A stretch of DNA of 64,000 nt from Allium sativum (Eukaryota; Streptophyta; Magnoliopsida; Asparagales; Amaryllidaceae). Where the stretch lies: contig CM060911.1 of NCBI GenBank assembly GCA_030737875.1, forward strand, positions 97,856,599 through 97,920,598, in the 5' to 3' direction. Shown here one piece after another: positions 11,487 to 21,910 of the stretch. A program made the position numbers and the translations under genes. Below the pieces are notes generated by a model. The model made no database searches. It was not told the origin of the DNA and was given only the letters and a program-made list of their open reading frames with translations. Every line of letters starts with the position of its first letter. Positions within the stretch are counted from its first letter, which is position 1.

Positions 11487-12255
11487 GAATAAGAAGTCGA
11501 TAAGGAAACGAGAGTATGTGTATAATTAGAATTTGTTAATATGCAAGTTAAAATATATTTGAACATGTCATGTTCAAATATGAAGGTGAAATAGACTGAA
11601 GAGTTAATTAACAAATTAACTAATGAATTTAGTAAAACGATCGGGCATAGTTGGAAATAAATTGGACATGTATAAATATACAGGACACAGGTTTGGAATA
11701 AAGTGTTAGAAGGTATATAAATAGAATGCTCGACAAAAAGGTATGTATTTAATTCATATATGAGATTTTATGGCCGTATCGGCTAGCCGCTTGGCTTTTC
11801 TTTTTCTTTTTGATTGGAAAAGGCCTGTGTGGCAGTTTGGGGATTTTCCCGATGCTCCCGGTACAAAGGAGGTTATGGCGAATTTTTCTGGGAATTTAAG
11901 GAGTTAGAATATTTTTAAGATAATTTGATAGTTAGAAATCAACGTATCGATATATAGAGAAGTCGATAAGGAAACGAACTTAGAAATAGAATAGTATAAT
12001 CAAAAAGGAAGACTAGGAATAAAATCTAGTAAGAATAGAAAGAGAAAGTGTATATGCGTTTAAAAGTGAATCAGTAGTTGTATGGTATTGATTATTCGAG
12101 TAAGTAGTCATATCTATTTTGACGTTATAAATGTTATTCAGTCAAGGTCTGAGAGGTAGTTATACACCAACTTGATTGATTTCATTATTAACAGATAAAC
12201 AGTAAGATTTCAGGCTCGAAGATCAATGTTGGATAAGAGTTAGTTGAATATAGGA

Positions 12256-12740
12256 TTTGGGTTGTCGTAACGATGTTTTACACAACATCCGTTTTAACCC
12301 AAATAAGTGTAAGCTGGGAAATAGGATAATAGAATATTTCCTAAGTATAGAAATAAACGAGATCGGAAAAGAGATAAGTAAGTGGAATATTTTCCAATTA
12401 TAAATGGCATATATTTTCTAAGCTAGAAATTTAAGGAAGGCGATATTCGGAAATGTTTTCCAAATAACGTAACAGGCCAATATGGTTATTGAAAATATTT
12501 GGTTAACAAATATTGATAAAGAAATAGAGAAGAGATTTAATTAATGGAATATTAATTAAAGGCTCACTGATTTGTTGGATGTTTGGATGAACACTTGTTT
12601 TATTCGATAGTTAAATCATCGACTATCGAAAAACTTGTTTTTATTCGATAGTTAAATCACAGACTATCGGAGTTTTGACCATCCTTGTCAACATGGAGAG
12701 ACCGGTTGGATTATTATCCGAAGAACCACTCCATATTGGC
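12256..12740 (+). other. Stem-loops S1-S3, 3' LTR copy of element A
   Basis: S1 occupies 12256-12303. The S2 hairpins lie at about 12599-12670. S3 runs from about 12689 to 12738. Confidence 0.6.
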
Positions 12741-13500
12741 AGTAGCATGCGAATCAGATTATATAAAGATAATCGAAGACGGAGTAGAGTGCAAGGACTT
12801 TTTCTATTAATAGAAATTGTGCCTTCGATTCATCCTGTTCCTGGGTGACGTGTATGGATGAATGTCTGACAGAGTATGTCCAGAAAGGTCACGTACATTG
12901 ATTTCTTCAACCGTACCAAGAGTGGAAGCGGAGAAGGAAACTTCTTTTAGCTAACACGTAATGTACTGTTGATGACGTAAATCGGTGATTCGATGGATTT
13001 GATGATGTGGCATTCGAAGTGAATCTGGTGTGATGATAAAGCGTAGCTTCTAGCCTCATCAACCGGTAAATGACAGAAATCGGGCAGGCAGCATGGCTAT
13101 GTAGGTCGCACCTATTAGGGTGTATAATCACCTGATCTAGCATTTATTTCTAAAAATCTATTGTCGATGTTGTCCCATTCGGGAAACGGTTGCTGATCCT
13201 AACCGTTGGTGATATACATTCGACACACTCAAGCGAAATGAGTGGTCGGTCATGTGTGGCTGAGTTGCAAGATGTTCTTGTTGAACTCGGTGTATTCTCC
13301 TCTAGAGATATACCAGCGGAAGGTGGTTCCATACCTTGTCATAGTTGGAAATCCATTACCCAATACGTGCTGGCGGTTTTGATTGTATATATATGTGGAA
13401 CGTGAGATGTAAACGTTCCACTAGATTGTTGTCTACTTGATTTAGACATTATTATAATATCAAAAGAGTTTTGATATAAAGATAAATCAAGTGTTTGGAT

Positions 13501-13550
13501 TCTCATAAGGGAAAAACCCGTTCCGTGATATATGGCGTGGTCTTATGAGA
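13501..13550 (+). other. Conserved branched fold near LTR end (element A)
   Basis: TCTCATAAG (13501-13509) pairs with CTTATGAGA (13542-13550), enclosing GGGAAAAACCC-type and CCGT...ACGG-type inverted repeats. The D family keeps the outer stem with different bases (see 37075-37146 and 50338-50410). Confidence 0.6.
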
Positions 13551-14635
13551 TATCATTTAGTTTCTGAAACTGTTTTAAACTGTTTACTCATACCAGTCCC
13601 ATGACTGACCCGGAGTTTATTTGTTTTGTTTTACCTAAACTCTTGGGTGCCTAATTTGTACGGGCAGTCAAGTAGTTCAGGATTTTACAGATCTATCTAA
13701 AGGAGCTTGGAGCAGGAGGCTTCAGCGTTAGTTATATAGAGTTTGTTTCGTTATGTTGTAAGTGTTGTACTCTGATAAGTGTATGTTATACAGTTGAGAT
13801 TTTGTATTTCAAAAGTTATAATATATTATATTTTGTTCCGCTTCGATGTGAGATTCTGTGTTGTTATTTCTGTTCTTCTTCTACCTCTTTCTTCTAAAAA
13901 AAAATGTTTCGTATTTTCGTGATATTTGGGTTGGACGTATGATGTATATAGTCAACTCTGATGTTACGAATTTGCGGGTCATTACAGTATTGGATCATAC
14001 TAGCATCGATACGTGATTTTGAGTCTTTAGTTGGATTTCTGGTGACATTTAGAAACTCGTGTGTGATTGTGGTGGGTTCCGGTGCCTTTCTCTGTCGATC
14101 GAAAACACTGGAAGTTGCGGAAAAACCTGGGAACTCGCGATGGGGTTCTTGAAGTCGAGCTGGGGATTTTGACAATGGATTGTTGGAGGATTTGAAATAG
14201 GATTGAAATGGTGTATTCAGTTTGAGGATTTATGAAGTGTGGATGGAGTTCAAGTGGAAGGAGATCGTGAGAATGGCCATGTTTTGTTCGGCGGTTACTG
14301 GAGAAAACACGGAGGCATTTTGGGGAAGAGAGGGAAAGGGTGCGGGATTGGTAATAAAAAGGGGTAGTGGGCCGAGATGTTAAATGGTAAAGGCCCGATG
14401 GAATTTAATTCTAAGTTTAGTTTATTTAATTCAAATAAGTGTATTAACTTATAATTTACATATCTTATTCATACGATATCAGATTGACGAACCGTAGGTT
14501 GCGTTGGGATCGTATGGACGGTGGCTACACGATGGAACTGACTGGAAGTCCATCCGAGCTCGTTACAATTTATAGCAAAATAAATTGTCCATCTAAATCA
14601 AAGACAGTTATTCGTTTTAACGATAACAGTCCAAT

Positions 14636-14755
14636 GTGAGTAAATCTCACTAACTCTGAACAGTTTATAATTTCATGTTGTATTTTTAAAACTGTTAAAA
14701 ATTGTCTGATTGACTGTGTGTTGGCTGTTTAATTGAACTGCTAGTCAGTTAGTGG

Positions 14756-14796
<41 letters not shown>

Positions 14797-14875
14797 TGAT
14801 TCTGTCGATCAGAATATATCATATGGAACTGAAAGTGATGTTGATTTTATTGTCTAACATCTGTGGATGTAGGGA
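14636..14875 (+). other. Possible intron with palindromic donor (element B)
   Basis: AAT|GTGAG-TAAAT-CTCAC at 14636-14650 aligns with the donor-in-hairpin of A. The right end is CTAACATCTGTGGATG(T/C)AGGG, the same acceptor-like block as in A. A TA microsatellite at about 14759-14793 lies inside and is much shorter in the 3' LTR. In the 3' LTR the hairpin arm is broken (CTCTC at 22168). Splicing is inferred. Confidence 0.3.
14759..14793 (+). repeat. TA microsatellite
   Basis: An uninterrupted run of about 17 TA units. The 3' LTR position (about 22284) has only a few units, so the tract changed length after or during insertion. Confidence 0.9.
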
Positions 14876-14884
14876 AACAGGTTG

Positions 14885-14906
14885 GAGGAATCCGACTGGA
14901 TTCCTC
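14885..14906 (+). other. Conserved GAGGAATCC/GGATTCCTC hairpin (element B)
   Basis: Perfect 9-bp stem with loop GACT, shared with element A (1991-2012, loop AACT). Confidence 0.6.
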
Positions 14907-15060
14907 AACAGTTATTTTATTGTTTTTCATATATTTTGATATATGATGTGAATTATAGCCTGTTGTTGATTGTGTGTGTATGGACGATATTGGACATCGT
15001 AATTTGATATGTTAAACACCATAACATACCGGAATATTGACTCAGGGATTTTCAAAGTGA

Positions 15061-15770
15061 TATTGAAAATAAAATATTTATAAATGGAATATTTATAAAT
15101 AAGAGATATTTATAAATTTGAATATTTATAAATAAGGAATATTTATAAATTGGAATATTTATAAATATGAGATATTCAGAAAGGAAATAATCCCAAAAAC
15201 ATTTTCTTTTTGAATGGAAAGGCCTGTGTGGCGGGTTTGGGGATTTTCCCGATGCTCCCGGTACAAAGGAAGTTATGGCGAATTTTTCCGAGAATTTAAG
15301 GAGTTGGAATATTTTTAGGAAGTTATATAGAAAGGGGAAATAATTATAAAATCAAAAGGGTTTTATAAATGAAATATTTATAAATGAAATATTTATAAAT
15401 AGAAATCTGTATAGGTGTAATTATATAGAAAGGGGAAATCTTTATAAATGGAATATTTATAAAGAAAAGAGAATATTTATAAAATCATAAGATTTTATAA
15501 ATGAGATATTTATTGGTTGAATAAATAGGAGATATTAAATGAGATACTTATTTGTTAAGTAAATAAGTTATAAAAGAGATATTGACTTAGGAAATAGAAT
15601 AAGTTATTAAAAAGGATTAATTATTTGTTAAAAAAGTAGAATAAGAAAGGGAGATATTTATTTGTTAAATAAATATCATAAGATATAAGGAATATTTATT
15701 TAGAAAATAAATAAGATATAAATAAAGGAAATACTTAGGATAAATAAATAAGGTTAAAAAGGGGAAATAT
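15061..15770 (+). repeat. TTTATAAAT-rich palindromic repeat field (element B 5' LTR)
   Basis: Many ATATTTATAAAT words at irregular spacing, interrupted at 15200-15305 by the shared CT-tract/GGAAGTTATGGCGAA module. The 3' LTR copy is about 22563-23290. Confidence 0.7.
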
Positions 15771-15977
15771 TTGCAAATAGAATTTGTAAAGGGAATATTT
15801 GTAAACCATTTACAAATAGAGTTAAAAAGGGAAAATATTGGTTAAACGTTATAAAAAGGAAACTGTTATAAGAAGGAAATCATTTTTAAAGTGGAGAACC
15901 ATTATTAAAAGTAAATCTTTAAAAATGAATAAACATTGTTAAAAAGGAAATCTTTATAAAGCGAATAAAGTCAGTTT

Positions 15978-16870
15978 ATCGAATATGGTATTCGAAAGGA
16001 GTTAAATCGAATATGGTATTCGAAAGGAGTTAAATCGAATACCGTATTCGAAAGGAGTTAAATCGAATATAAGTTATTCGAAGGGAGTTAATCGAATATG
16101 GTATTCGAAAGTTAGTAAATCGAATATGTTATTCGAAAGGGGTTAGTCGAGTCGAGTTGGTTGAATAGAATTAATCAGTTAGAATTAATCAGTTAGAATT
16201 AACCAGTTAGAATTAATCAGTTAGAATTAATCAGTTAGAGTTAAACCAGTTAGAATTAATCAGTTGGAGTTAAACTAGTTAGGGTTAATCGATAGAGTTA
16301 AATAAATAAGAGTTATTCGACTTAGTTATTCAAATAGAGTTAAACACAAAGGAGTTATCGAATTTGTTATTCGAAAGGAGTTATCGATTAGAGTTAAATC
16401 GAAAGGAGTTATCGAATAAGTTATTCGAAAGGAGTTATCGATTATAGTTAAATCGAAAGGAGTTATCGATTATAGTTAAATCGAAAGGAGTTATCGATTA
16501 TAGTTTAATCGAAAGGAGTTATCGAATTAGTTATTTGAAAGGAGTTATCGAATTAGTTATTCGAAAGGAGTTATCGATTATAGTTAAATCGAAAGGAGTT
16601 ATCGATTATAGTTTAATCTAAAGGAGTTATCGAATTAGTAATTAAAAAGGAGTTTTCGATTTTAGTTAAATCGAAAGGAGTTATCGAATTAGTTATTCGA
16701 AAGGAGTTAAGTAAGGAGTTAAGCAAAAAGAGTTAAATCGATTGGGGTTAAATAAATAGGGTTAATCGAATTTAGTTTGTTCGAAGAAAGGTTAATCGAA
16801 TCTAGTTATTCGTAAGAGAGTTTATCAAATATAGTTATTCAAAGGAAGGAGTTATCGAATAGAGATTTAT
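15978..16870 (+). repeat. 27-28-bp hairpin array with AAAGGAGTTA spacers (element B 5' LTR)
   Basis: At least three classes of inverted repeat alternate: TCGAATA-TGG-TATTCGA, TCGATT-ATAGTTA-AATCGA and TCGAAT-TAGTT-ATTCGA, separated by a near-constant AAAGGAGTTA. A 14-bp array, GAATTAATCAGTTA, is embedded at about 16167-16290 with about 8 units. Arms differ between classes but stay complementary. The 3' LTR copy is 23479-24420. Confidence 0.8.
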
Positions 16871-17070
16871 TCGAACGAGAGTTACATAAGGAAGTGTTAA
16901 AGAGTTAAAAGATGAACTTAACCTATTTCGAGATTTGAAATGTTGTTCAGTTAAGGTCTGAGAGGTAGCCATACCCCAACTTGATTGACTTCTATTTTAA
17001 TTTAGAAATGGTTAAGGTTCGAGGGTGAAAGTGGTTAAGTGAATTTAGTAAATAAGTATAGTGGTTCGAG

Positions 17071-17110
17071 TTGTCGTCGCGATGTGATTTAAACATCTGT
17101 TTAAATCCAA
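17071..17110 (+). other. Stem-loop S1 (element B 5' LTR)
   Basis: The inner stem GATGT pairs with ACATC around a 7-nt loop GATTTAA. The flanks TTCGAGTTGTCG and AAATCCAA give an imperfect outer stem with six of eight pairs. Homologous in position to the A structure at 3553-3600. The 3' LTR copy is at about 24610-24655. Confidence 0.5.
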
Positions 17111-17184
17111 GTAAAGAAGATTTGGAAATGTTTTACAAATAGAATCAGAAACGTAATCAAATGTTGAAATAAGGAAAATATGAA

Positions 17185-17206
17185 TATATATATATATATA
17201 TATATG
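17185..17206 (+). repeat. TA microsatellite
   Basis: Eleven or so TA units; only a short run is present at the 3' LTR position (about 24730). Confidence 0.85.
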
Positions 17207-17268
17207 ATTGATGATTGACTGATAGAATTTCCATTTGGAAATAATATTGTTGGTTGCACACGTGTTTT

Positions 17269-17368
17269 CTTTGATAGTTAAATCACAGACTATCAAAGTT
17301 TTGACCATTTTAACATTGTTAATATGGAGAGACCGGTTGGATTATTATCCAAAGAACCACTCTGTATT
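17269..17368 (+). other. Stem-loops S2 and S3 (element B 5' LTR)
   Basis: S2 is CTTTGATAGT (17269-17278) with ACTATCAAAG (17289-17298), a perfect 10-bp stem that carries T-A where A has C-G. S3 is AATATGGAG (17321-17329) with CTCTGTATT (17360-17368), all paired if two G-T wobbles are allowed, enclosing GGTTGGAT-TATT-ATCC...AACC. Confidence 0.6.
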
Positions 17369-18172
17369 GGCATAAGCATTGCGAATCATATATGCCAAAG
17401 ATAATTGAAGACGGTGTAAAGTGCAAGGGCTATTGTATAAGTCTTAGATAACAGTGCCTAAGATGGATGTACTGAATAGTACCTTCGGTTCATCCTGTTC
17501 CTGGGTGACTTGTATGGATGAATGTCTGACAGAGTATTTCCAGAAAGGTCATATACATTGATTTCTTCAACCGTACCAAGAGTGGAAGCGGAGAAGGAAA
17601 CTTCTTTTACATGACCCATAATGTATGGTTGTAGACGTCAAATTAGTGATTTTGATGGATCTGATGATGTGACATTTGAAGTGAATCTGATGTGATGATA
17701 AAGCGTAACCTCAAGCCTCATCATCCGGTAAATGACAGAAATCAGGCAGGCAGCATGGCTAAGTCGGTCGCATCGAAGTAGGGTGTATAATCACATATCT
17801 AGAGAATATTCATTTGTTTCTTTAATCTATCAATGTTGTCTCATATATATACGGGAAACTGTTGTTGATCCCAACCGTTGGTGATATACATTCGATACAC
17901 TCAAGCAAAATGAGTGGTCAGTCATCTGTGGCTGAGTTGCAAGATGTTCTTGTCGAACTCCAGTGTATCGTTCCTAGAGTACACTGATCGGAAGGTGGTT
18001 CCATACCTTGTTATAGTTGGAAATCCATTACCCAATACGTGCTTGCGGTTTTGATTGTATACTATATATGTAGAACGTGAGATGAAAGCGTTTCTGCTAG
18101 ATGATTAATATATTGTGGTTGATAGACATTATTATAATATCAAAAGGTTTTTGATATAAAGATATATTGGAT

Positions 18173-18220
18173 TCTCATAAGGGAAAAACCCGTTCCATTA
18201 TACGGCGTGGTCTTATGAGA
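18173..18220 (+). other. Conserved branched fold near LTR end (element B 5' LTR)
   Basis: TCTCATAAG (18173-18181) pairs with CTTATGAGA (18212-18220). The 3' LTR copy is 25708-25755. The inner GGGAAAAACCC hairpin is kept, while the CCGT/ACGG part is partly lost. Confidence 0.55.
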
Positions 18221-18692
18221 TATCATTTACTTGTTCGAACTGTTTTAAACTGTTTTACTCATACCAGTCCCATGACTGACCCGGAGTTTTTTTTTTGTTT
18301 TCCGTAAACTCTTGGGTGCCCAATTTTGTACGGGCAGTCAAGTAGTCAGGAATTTACAGATATACTTGGAGAGCTTGGAGCAGGAGGCTTCAAGATCATA
18401 TAGCTATAGTTTATTTCCACTGTGTTGTAAGTGTTGTACTCTGATAAGTGCTATTGTATACATAACTGTTATATTTCAAAGTTATGTTATCTATTATATG
18501 TTATTCATTCCGCTGTGAGGTTCGTGTTACTCTGATGTTGTGTTCTTCTTCTTCTTCTATTCTAAGTTTCTATCTTATCAATTCTCCTCCTGTGTCTTCT
18601 TTCATTAATTACCGGGATTTTTCGATGTTTTGGTTATCGACATCGAGTTTATGTCGATAACCAAAGTCGCATAAAATCCGGGTCATTACAGT

Positions 18693-18704
18693 TGGTATCA
18701 GAGC
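18693..18704 (+). promoter_or_regulatory. Primer-binding site, element B
   Basis: TGGTATCAGAGC, perfectly complementary in type to plant initiator tRNA-Met, two bases after the LTR end at 18690. Confidence 0.93.
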
Positions 18705-18750
18705 GAGGTTAAGAATTACCTTGGCTCTATGGCGTGACTCGGTAGAGATA

Positions 18751-18765
18751 GGGTTAGTAATACCC
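18751..18765 (+). other. Post-PBS hairpin with 7-nt loop (element B)
   Basis: GGGT pairs with ACCC around the loop TAGTAAT. The A and D elements have GGAT/ATCC here, so both arms changed together while the loop length stayed at 7. Confidence 0.6.
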
Positions 18766-19322
18766 AAGATTGAGTTTGAGTGTATATATACGAGAACGTA
18801 TTTGTATTTGATATAAAAATTTGTTTTATATTGTGGAGATTCATTGGTTGAGTTGTTTATGAGTTCTGGTCGATCAGTTTGATCCACTGTATCGGTAGGA
18901 GTTACTAAACACTTGAATACGATGGGTCTTCACGATATGTTTTGAAAAGAGGGTAAATAAAAATAATTTAACCCAAAGTATATTTTGATATATATTGGAT
19001 ATATTGGTAGTTATTATAATCGAGTAAGATTATAAATTTAATGGGTATGTAAATAACCAATCAGAATTCATATAAGTGAAATACGTGAAATCAGATGAGT
19101 TAAATCTGAAATTTATACCAGAAATTTGAAATAAAATTCTGGAAAAATTGGATAAGTGTTTGTAAATGGATTTGGATTAAAAATAAGGAATTTAAGATCC
19201 TGGGAGATTTTAAATTGTTTTACAAGCAGTGTGAATTATATTTTGAAATGAATTTCAAAGCGGAAATGTTTAGAAAGGGTTTTATAGTATTGAACTCACT
19301 TCGATCACTGGGAAATAGATTC

Positions 19323-19345
19323 TGATGATGACAGTTGCATCATCA
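19323..19345 (+). other. TGATGATG/CATCATCA palindrome (element B internal)
   Basis: Perfect 8-bp arms with loop ACAGTTG, preceded by GAACTCACTTC as in element A. Confidence 0.6.
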
Positions 19346-20131
19346 ATATTCATTTTCGAGTTGTAAGTGATGAATTACTACCAGAGATACTGGTTTGAAT
19401 TGGTTTTGGGAAAGACAAGTTGTGTTGAATTTCAAAATGGAAATTTTGATTTTTGAAAAGAGTAAACTGTTTAAAAACTCCCAGGGAAAGACTGTTTGAA
19501 TTAAAAACAAATTTAACAGGAAATTGTGAAAGAAAAATTGAATTAAAGTAAAGCCAGTAAAGTGGTAACTGAGATTGAATTAGAATGATATCAAGACAAA
19601 TTGGATTGTGAGATTCAAATTTGAAGTGTAATGTGATAATCAAGTTAAGAGTTGGGAATCGAGAAGAAACTCGAGTTGAAATGATATTTGGCTCGGATAT
19701 AAGCGAAGAGTTGTATTGTGGATAAAAGAAGATTGGAATTTGATTGTGATAACCCTTGTGTCCGCTGAATTGATAACAGGTTGAAAGGATATAATGATAT
19801 GCCGATAAAAGGTACAAGTTTATATTTCTATTGGATATAAGATTTATGAGCCGAATTGGCAAGTCGCTTGGCTGTTTGATTTTCTTATGGGTTGGAGATG
19901 GCCCAGAGAGGCGAGTTAGAGTTTGACGTATTGACCAGTACAAAGGAGGTGCTGGCAAAAAATTTCGAAGAGTTAAGGCGTTAGAAAATTTTCAGGATTT
20001 TTGGAAATTTTCATTGATAAGAATTAATTAATAATTTAATTGAAATTAAATTGGTTCATTTGAAACTGAAGTTAAGAAGTGAACAAACATGTTCTGACCA
20101 GTCGATAGGGTCGTTCTCTAACTTAGCAATT

Positions 20132-20163
20132 TCGAGGACGAAATTATTTTAAGTGGTGAAGAA
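20132..20163 (+). promoter_or_regulatory. Polypurine tract region of element B
   Basis: CGAGGACGAAATTATTTT and then AAGTGGTGAAGAA (20151-20163), immediately before the LTR start at 20164. One T interrupts the purine run. Confidence 0.8.
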
Positions 20164-20889
20164 TGTAATGACCCGTACTTTCACGGGGTAATAATTAATT
20201 TATTTAATTATTTAAAAGGTGATTAAAAGGATTTAATGGTCGTGGAATAAAATAATGGTGAATATTTAATTAAAATAATAAATTAAATAATGTATTTAAT
20301 TCTGAAATAATCAGAATTGGCAGAAATGGCGATATGGTGTGAACTGGATCATCTGAAATATATAATTCAGTTCATAATTGAATTTGAATAACGAATATAT
20401 TATTTGAACGACAATTTGAACGTAGAATTATATTATAATTAAAATCGATCTTGAAATGGCGTTGCAGTTCGTAATTTGGTGATTCGAACTTCAACTGAAT
20501 GTACAGGATTCGTTTTATGCCGGATTTATGTGAAACAAGAAACATGTGGAGCTGGTGGAGTATATCTTTCTAGTGAAGAGAAAAATCGGGATTTCGTCGT
20601 GTACATTTTGATTTACGTCCAAATCAAATTTTAGAAAAGTCGCTGTGGAATTCCTTTATAATTTATAAAGGAATTTATTTATATTTTAAAAAGGAATTTC
20701 ATTTATAAATCGAATATCGATTTAATCAGGATGTGAAGGATCGAGTTATAAATCCCAGTGGAGCTGTATGATATTTTGTTGTGAATATATACGATAATAT
20801 TAATTTATTAAAATTTTAATTAATTATATTTAAATATATTTATATATTTAAATGGGTCATCCAGAGCTTTAAAAATAGCCACTTTTGCA

Positions 20890-21180
20890 AACGAAGTCGG
20901 AATTCGACGAAACTAATTTCATTGTATCCACAATGTCAAATAGTTGTTAGATTTCCAGTTTCATGATATTTAGAGTCACTGTGTGGCCGTATGGATTTTT
21001 AGAGTGAAAAACAGTCAGTATTTCAACGGCTAAAAATACGTTGTGTAAGCAAACGAAGTCGGAATTCGACGAAACTAGTTTTGTTGGGACCATAATGTCG
21101 AACTGTAGCTGCATGTCCAGTTTCGTGATTTTTGGGTAATGTATGTGACCGTGTGAATTTTTAGAAGACATTTATAGACA
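20890..21180 (+). repeat. Two tandem copies (about 155 bp) of the GAATTCGACGAAACTA module (element B 3' LTR)
   Basis: Both copies run GCAAACGAAGTCGGAATTCG, ACGAAACTA, a TGTC block, CCAGTTTC(A/G)TGAT and a GTGTG(G/A)CCGT(A/G)T(G)GAATTTTTAGA-like end. D elements carry the same module, also twice (31340-31600), and C has one copy in reverse (about 29865-29900). Confidence 0.65.
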
Positions 21181-21234
21181 ACGATACAATAAAAGACAAA
21201 TAAAATAACGAATATAATAATAATAATATTTTTC

Positions 21235-21242
21235 TATAAATA
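21235..21242 (+). promoter_or_regulatory. TATA-box candidate in element B 3' LTR
   Basis: TATAAATA followed by an AACCCTAA telo-box-like motif, upstream of the less AT-rich leader-like stretch that begins near 21260. It resembles plant core promoters but is untested. The equivalent segment of the 5' LTR lies outside the window. Confidence 0.4.
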
Positions 21243-21254
21243 ACCCTAACAAAA

Positions 21255-21910
21255 TCCTAAAACTAACTCCTTCGTTACAGAAGTCAACAAGGCAAGAAAA
21301 TGCACCGCTAATATTTTTCCTCTTCCAATAAAAATGTCCATCTTCAACAAATTCAAACAAACCAAGGAAAAATCGATAAATCAAAATACATGGATATTCA
21401 AAGTCCTGAAGACATTCTCCACGTTCTGGTACTCGCGTTGAGGGGTTCCAACATTTTTTTGTTCGCTGCAAATAGGTACAGCAATTGTCTCGGCAGCAAG
21501 GGTTCGAAGTATCGGATCATACTAGCATCGGTACGTGATTTTGAGTCCTTAGTTGGATTTTTGGTGACGTTTGGAAACTCGTGTGTGATTGTGGTGGGTT
21601 CCGGTGCCTTTCTCTGTCGATCGAAAACACTGGCAGTTGTGTAAAAACCTGGGAACTCGCGATTGGGTTCTTGAAGTCGAGCTGGGGATTTTGACGATGG
21701 ATTGTTGGAGGATTTGAAATAGGATTGAAATGGTGTATTCAGTTTGAGGATTTATGAAGTGTGGATGGAGTTCAAATGGAAGGAGATCGTGAGAATGGCC
21801 ATGTTTTGTTCGGTGGTTACTGGAGAAAACAAGGAAGCATTTTGGGGAAGAGAGGGAAAGGGTGCGGGTTTGGTAATCAAAAGGGGTAGTGGGCCGAGAT
21901 GTTAAATGGT
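21255..21910 (+). other. Leader-like cassette of element B LTR
   Basis: Non-repetitive, less AT-rich stretch between the GACGAAAC module and the AT-rich part of the LTR. The right portion is duplicated at 13987-14395. Element A is inserted inside it, at the site matching 21509-21513. No supported reading frame. Confidence 0.35.

Larger units (their letters stand above)
1..13986 (+). mobile_element. Element A: non-autonomous long-LTR retrotransposon, 5' end outside window
   Basis: The segment from position 1 onward repeats from about 8705 onward, collinear for more than 4.6 kb, as expected for two LTRs of one element. The first LTR ends ...CATTACA at 4981 and is followed by a tRNA-iMet-like primer-binding site. 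The second begins TGTAATGACCCG at 8401 after a polypurine tract and ends with the exact inverse CGGGTCATTACA at 13986. The internal domain of 3.4 kb carries no long reading frame, so the element cannot encode its own gag-pol. It is inserted in the 5' LTR of element B. Size and lack of coding match the LARD class. Ty3/gypsy (Tekay/Del-like) affinity is inferred only from the PBS and PPT. Confidence 0.88.
8401..13986 (+). repeat. 3' LTR of element A (5586 bp)
   Basis: Starts TGTAATGACCCG and ends CGGGTCATTACA, a perfect 12-bp terminal inverted repeat with TG...CA ends. It is collinear with the 5' LTR. Unlike the 5' copy it keeps the full terminal block with TCTCATAAG/CTTATGAGA (13501-13550), CCCATGACTGACC (about 13600) and a B-like terminus. 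The next bases, GTATT (13987-13991), continue element B sequence that matches 21509-21513 of B's other LTR. They are therefore the right-hand target site of A; the left copy is outside the window. Confidence 0.9.
13987..18690 (+). repeat. 5' LTR of element B (right part)
   Basis: Matches 21509-26227 throughout, with small indels concentrated in the repeat arrays. Ends CGGGTCATTACA at 18690. The part corresponding to 20164-21508 is missing because A inserted there. Confidence 0.87.
18691..20163 (+). other. Non-coding internal domain of element B (1473 bp)
   Basis: Contains the PBS, the post-PBS hairpin (18751-18765), the TGATGATG palindrome (19323-19345), the GGC-AAGTCGCTTGGC/CAAAGGAGGT module (about 19846-19985) and the PPT. 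The longest open frame is antisense (19350-19958). It has no recognisable domain and overlaps these cis-motifs, so I do not call it a gene. Confidence 0.85.

Noticed and set aside
1..13986. Segmental tandem duplication of about 8.7 kb as the explanation for the A repeat
   Set aside because: The repeat boundaries carry TG...CA ends, a PBS after the first copy and a PPT before the second, and the outer junction falls at a single site in B. This is LTR structure, not a simple duplication.
15978..16700. Regular repeats with spacers resembling a CRISPR array
   Set aside because: Spacers are as repetitive as the repeats, units are degenerate, there are no cas genes, and the context is a plant retrotransposon LTR.
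18693..18710. tRNA-like sequence TGGTATCAGAGC
   Set aside because: It is the primer-binding site complementary to a tRNA 3' end. No acceptor, D, anticodon or T arms surround it.
19350..19958. Longest open frame in the window (202 codons, minus strand) in B's internal domain
   Set aside because: It is antisense to the element, low in complexity, has no gag zinc knuckle, protease or other motif that I recognise, and runs over the palindrome and shared module that are conserved as DNA in the other elements.
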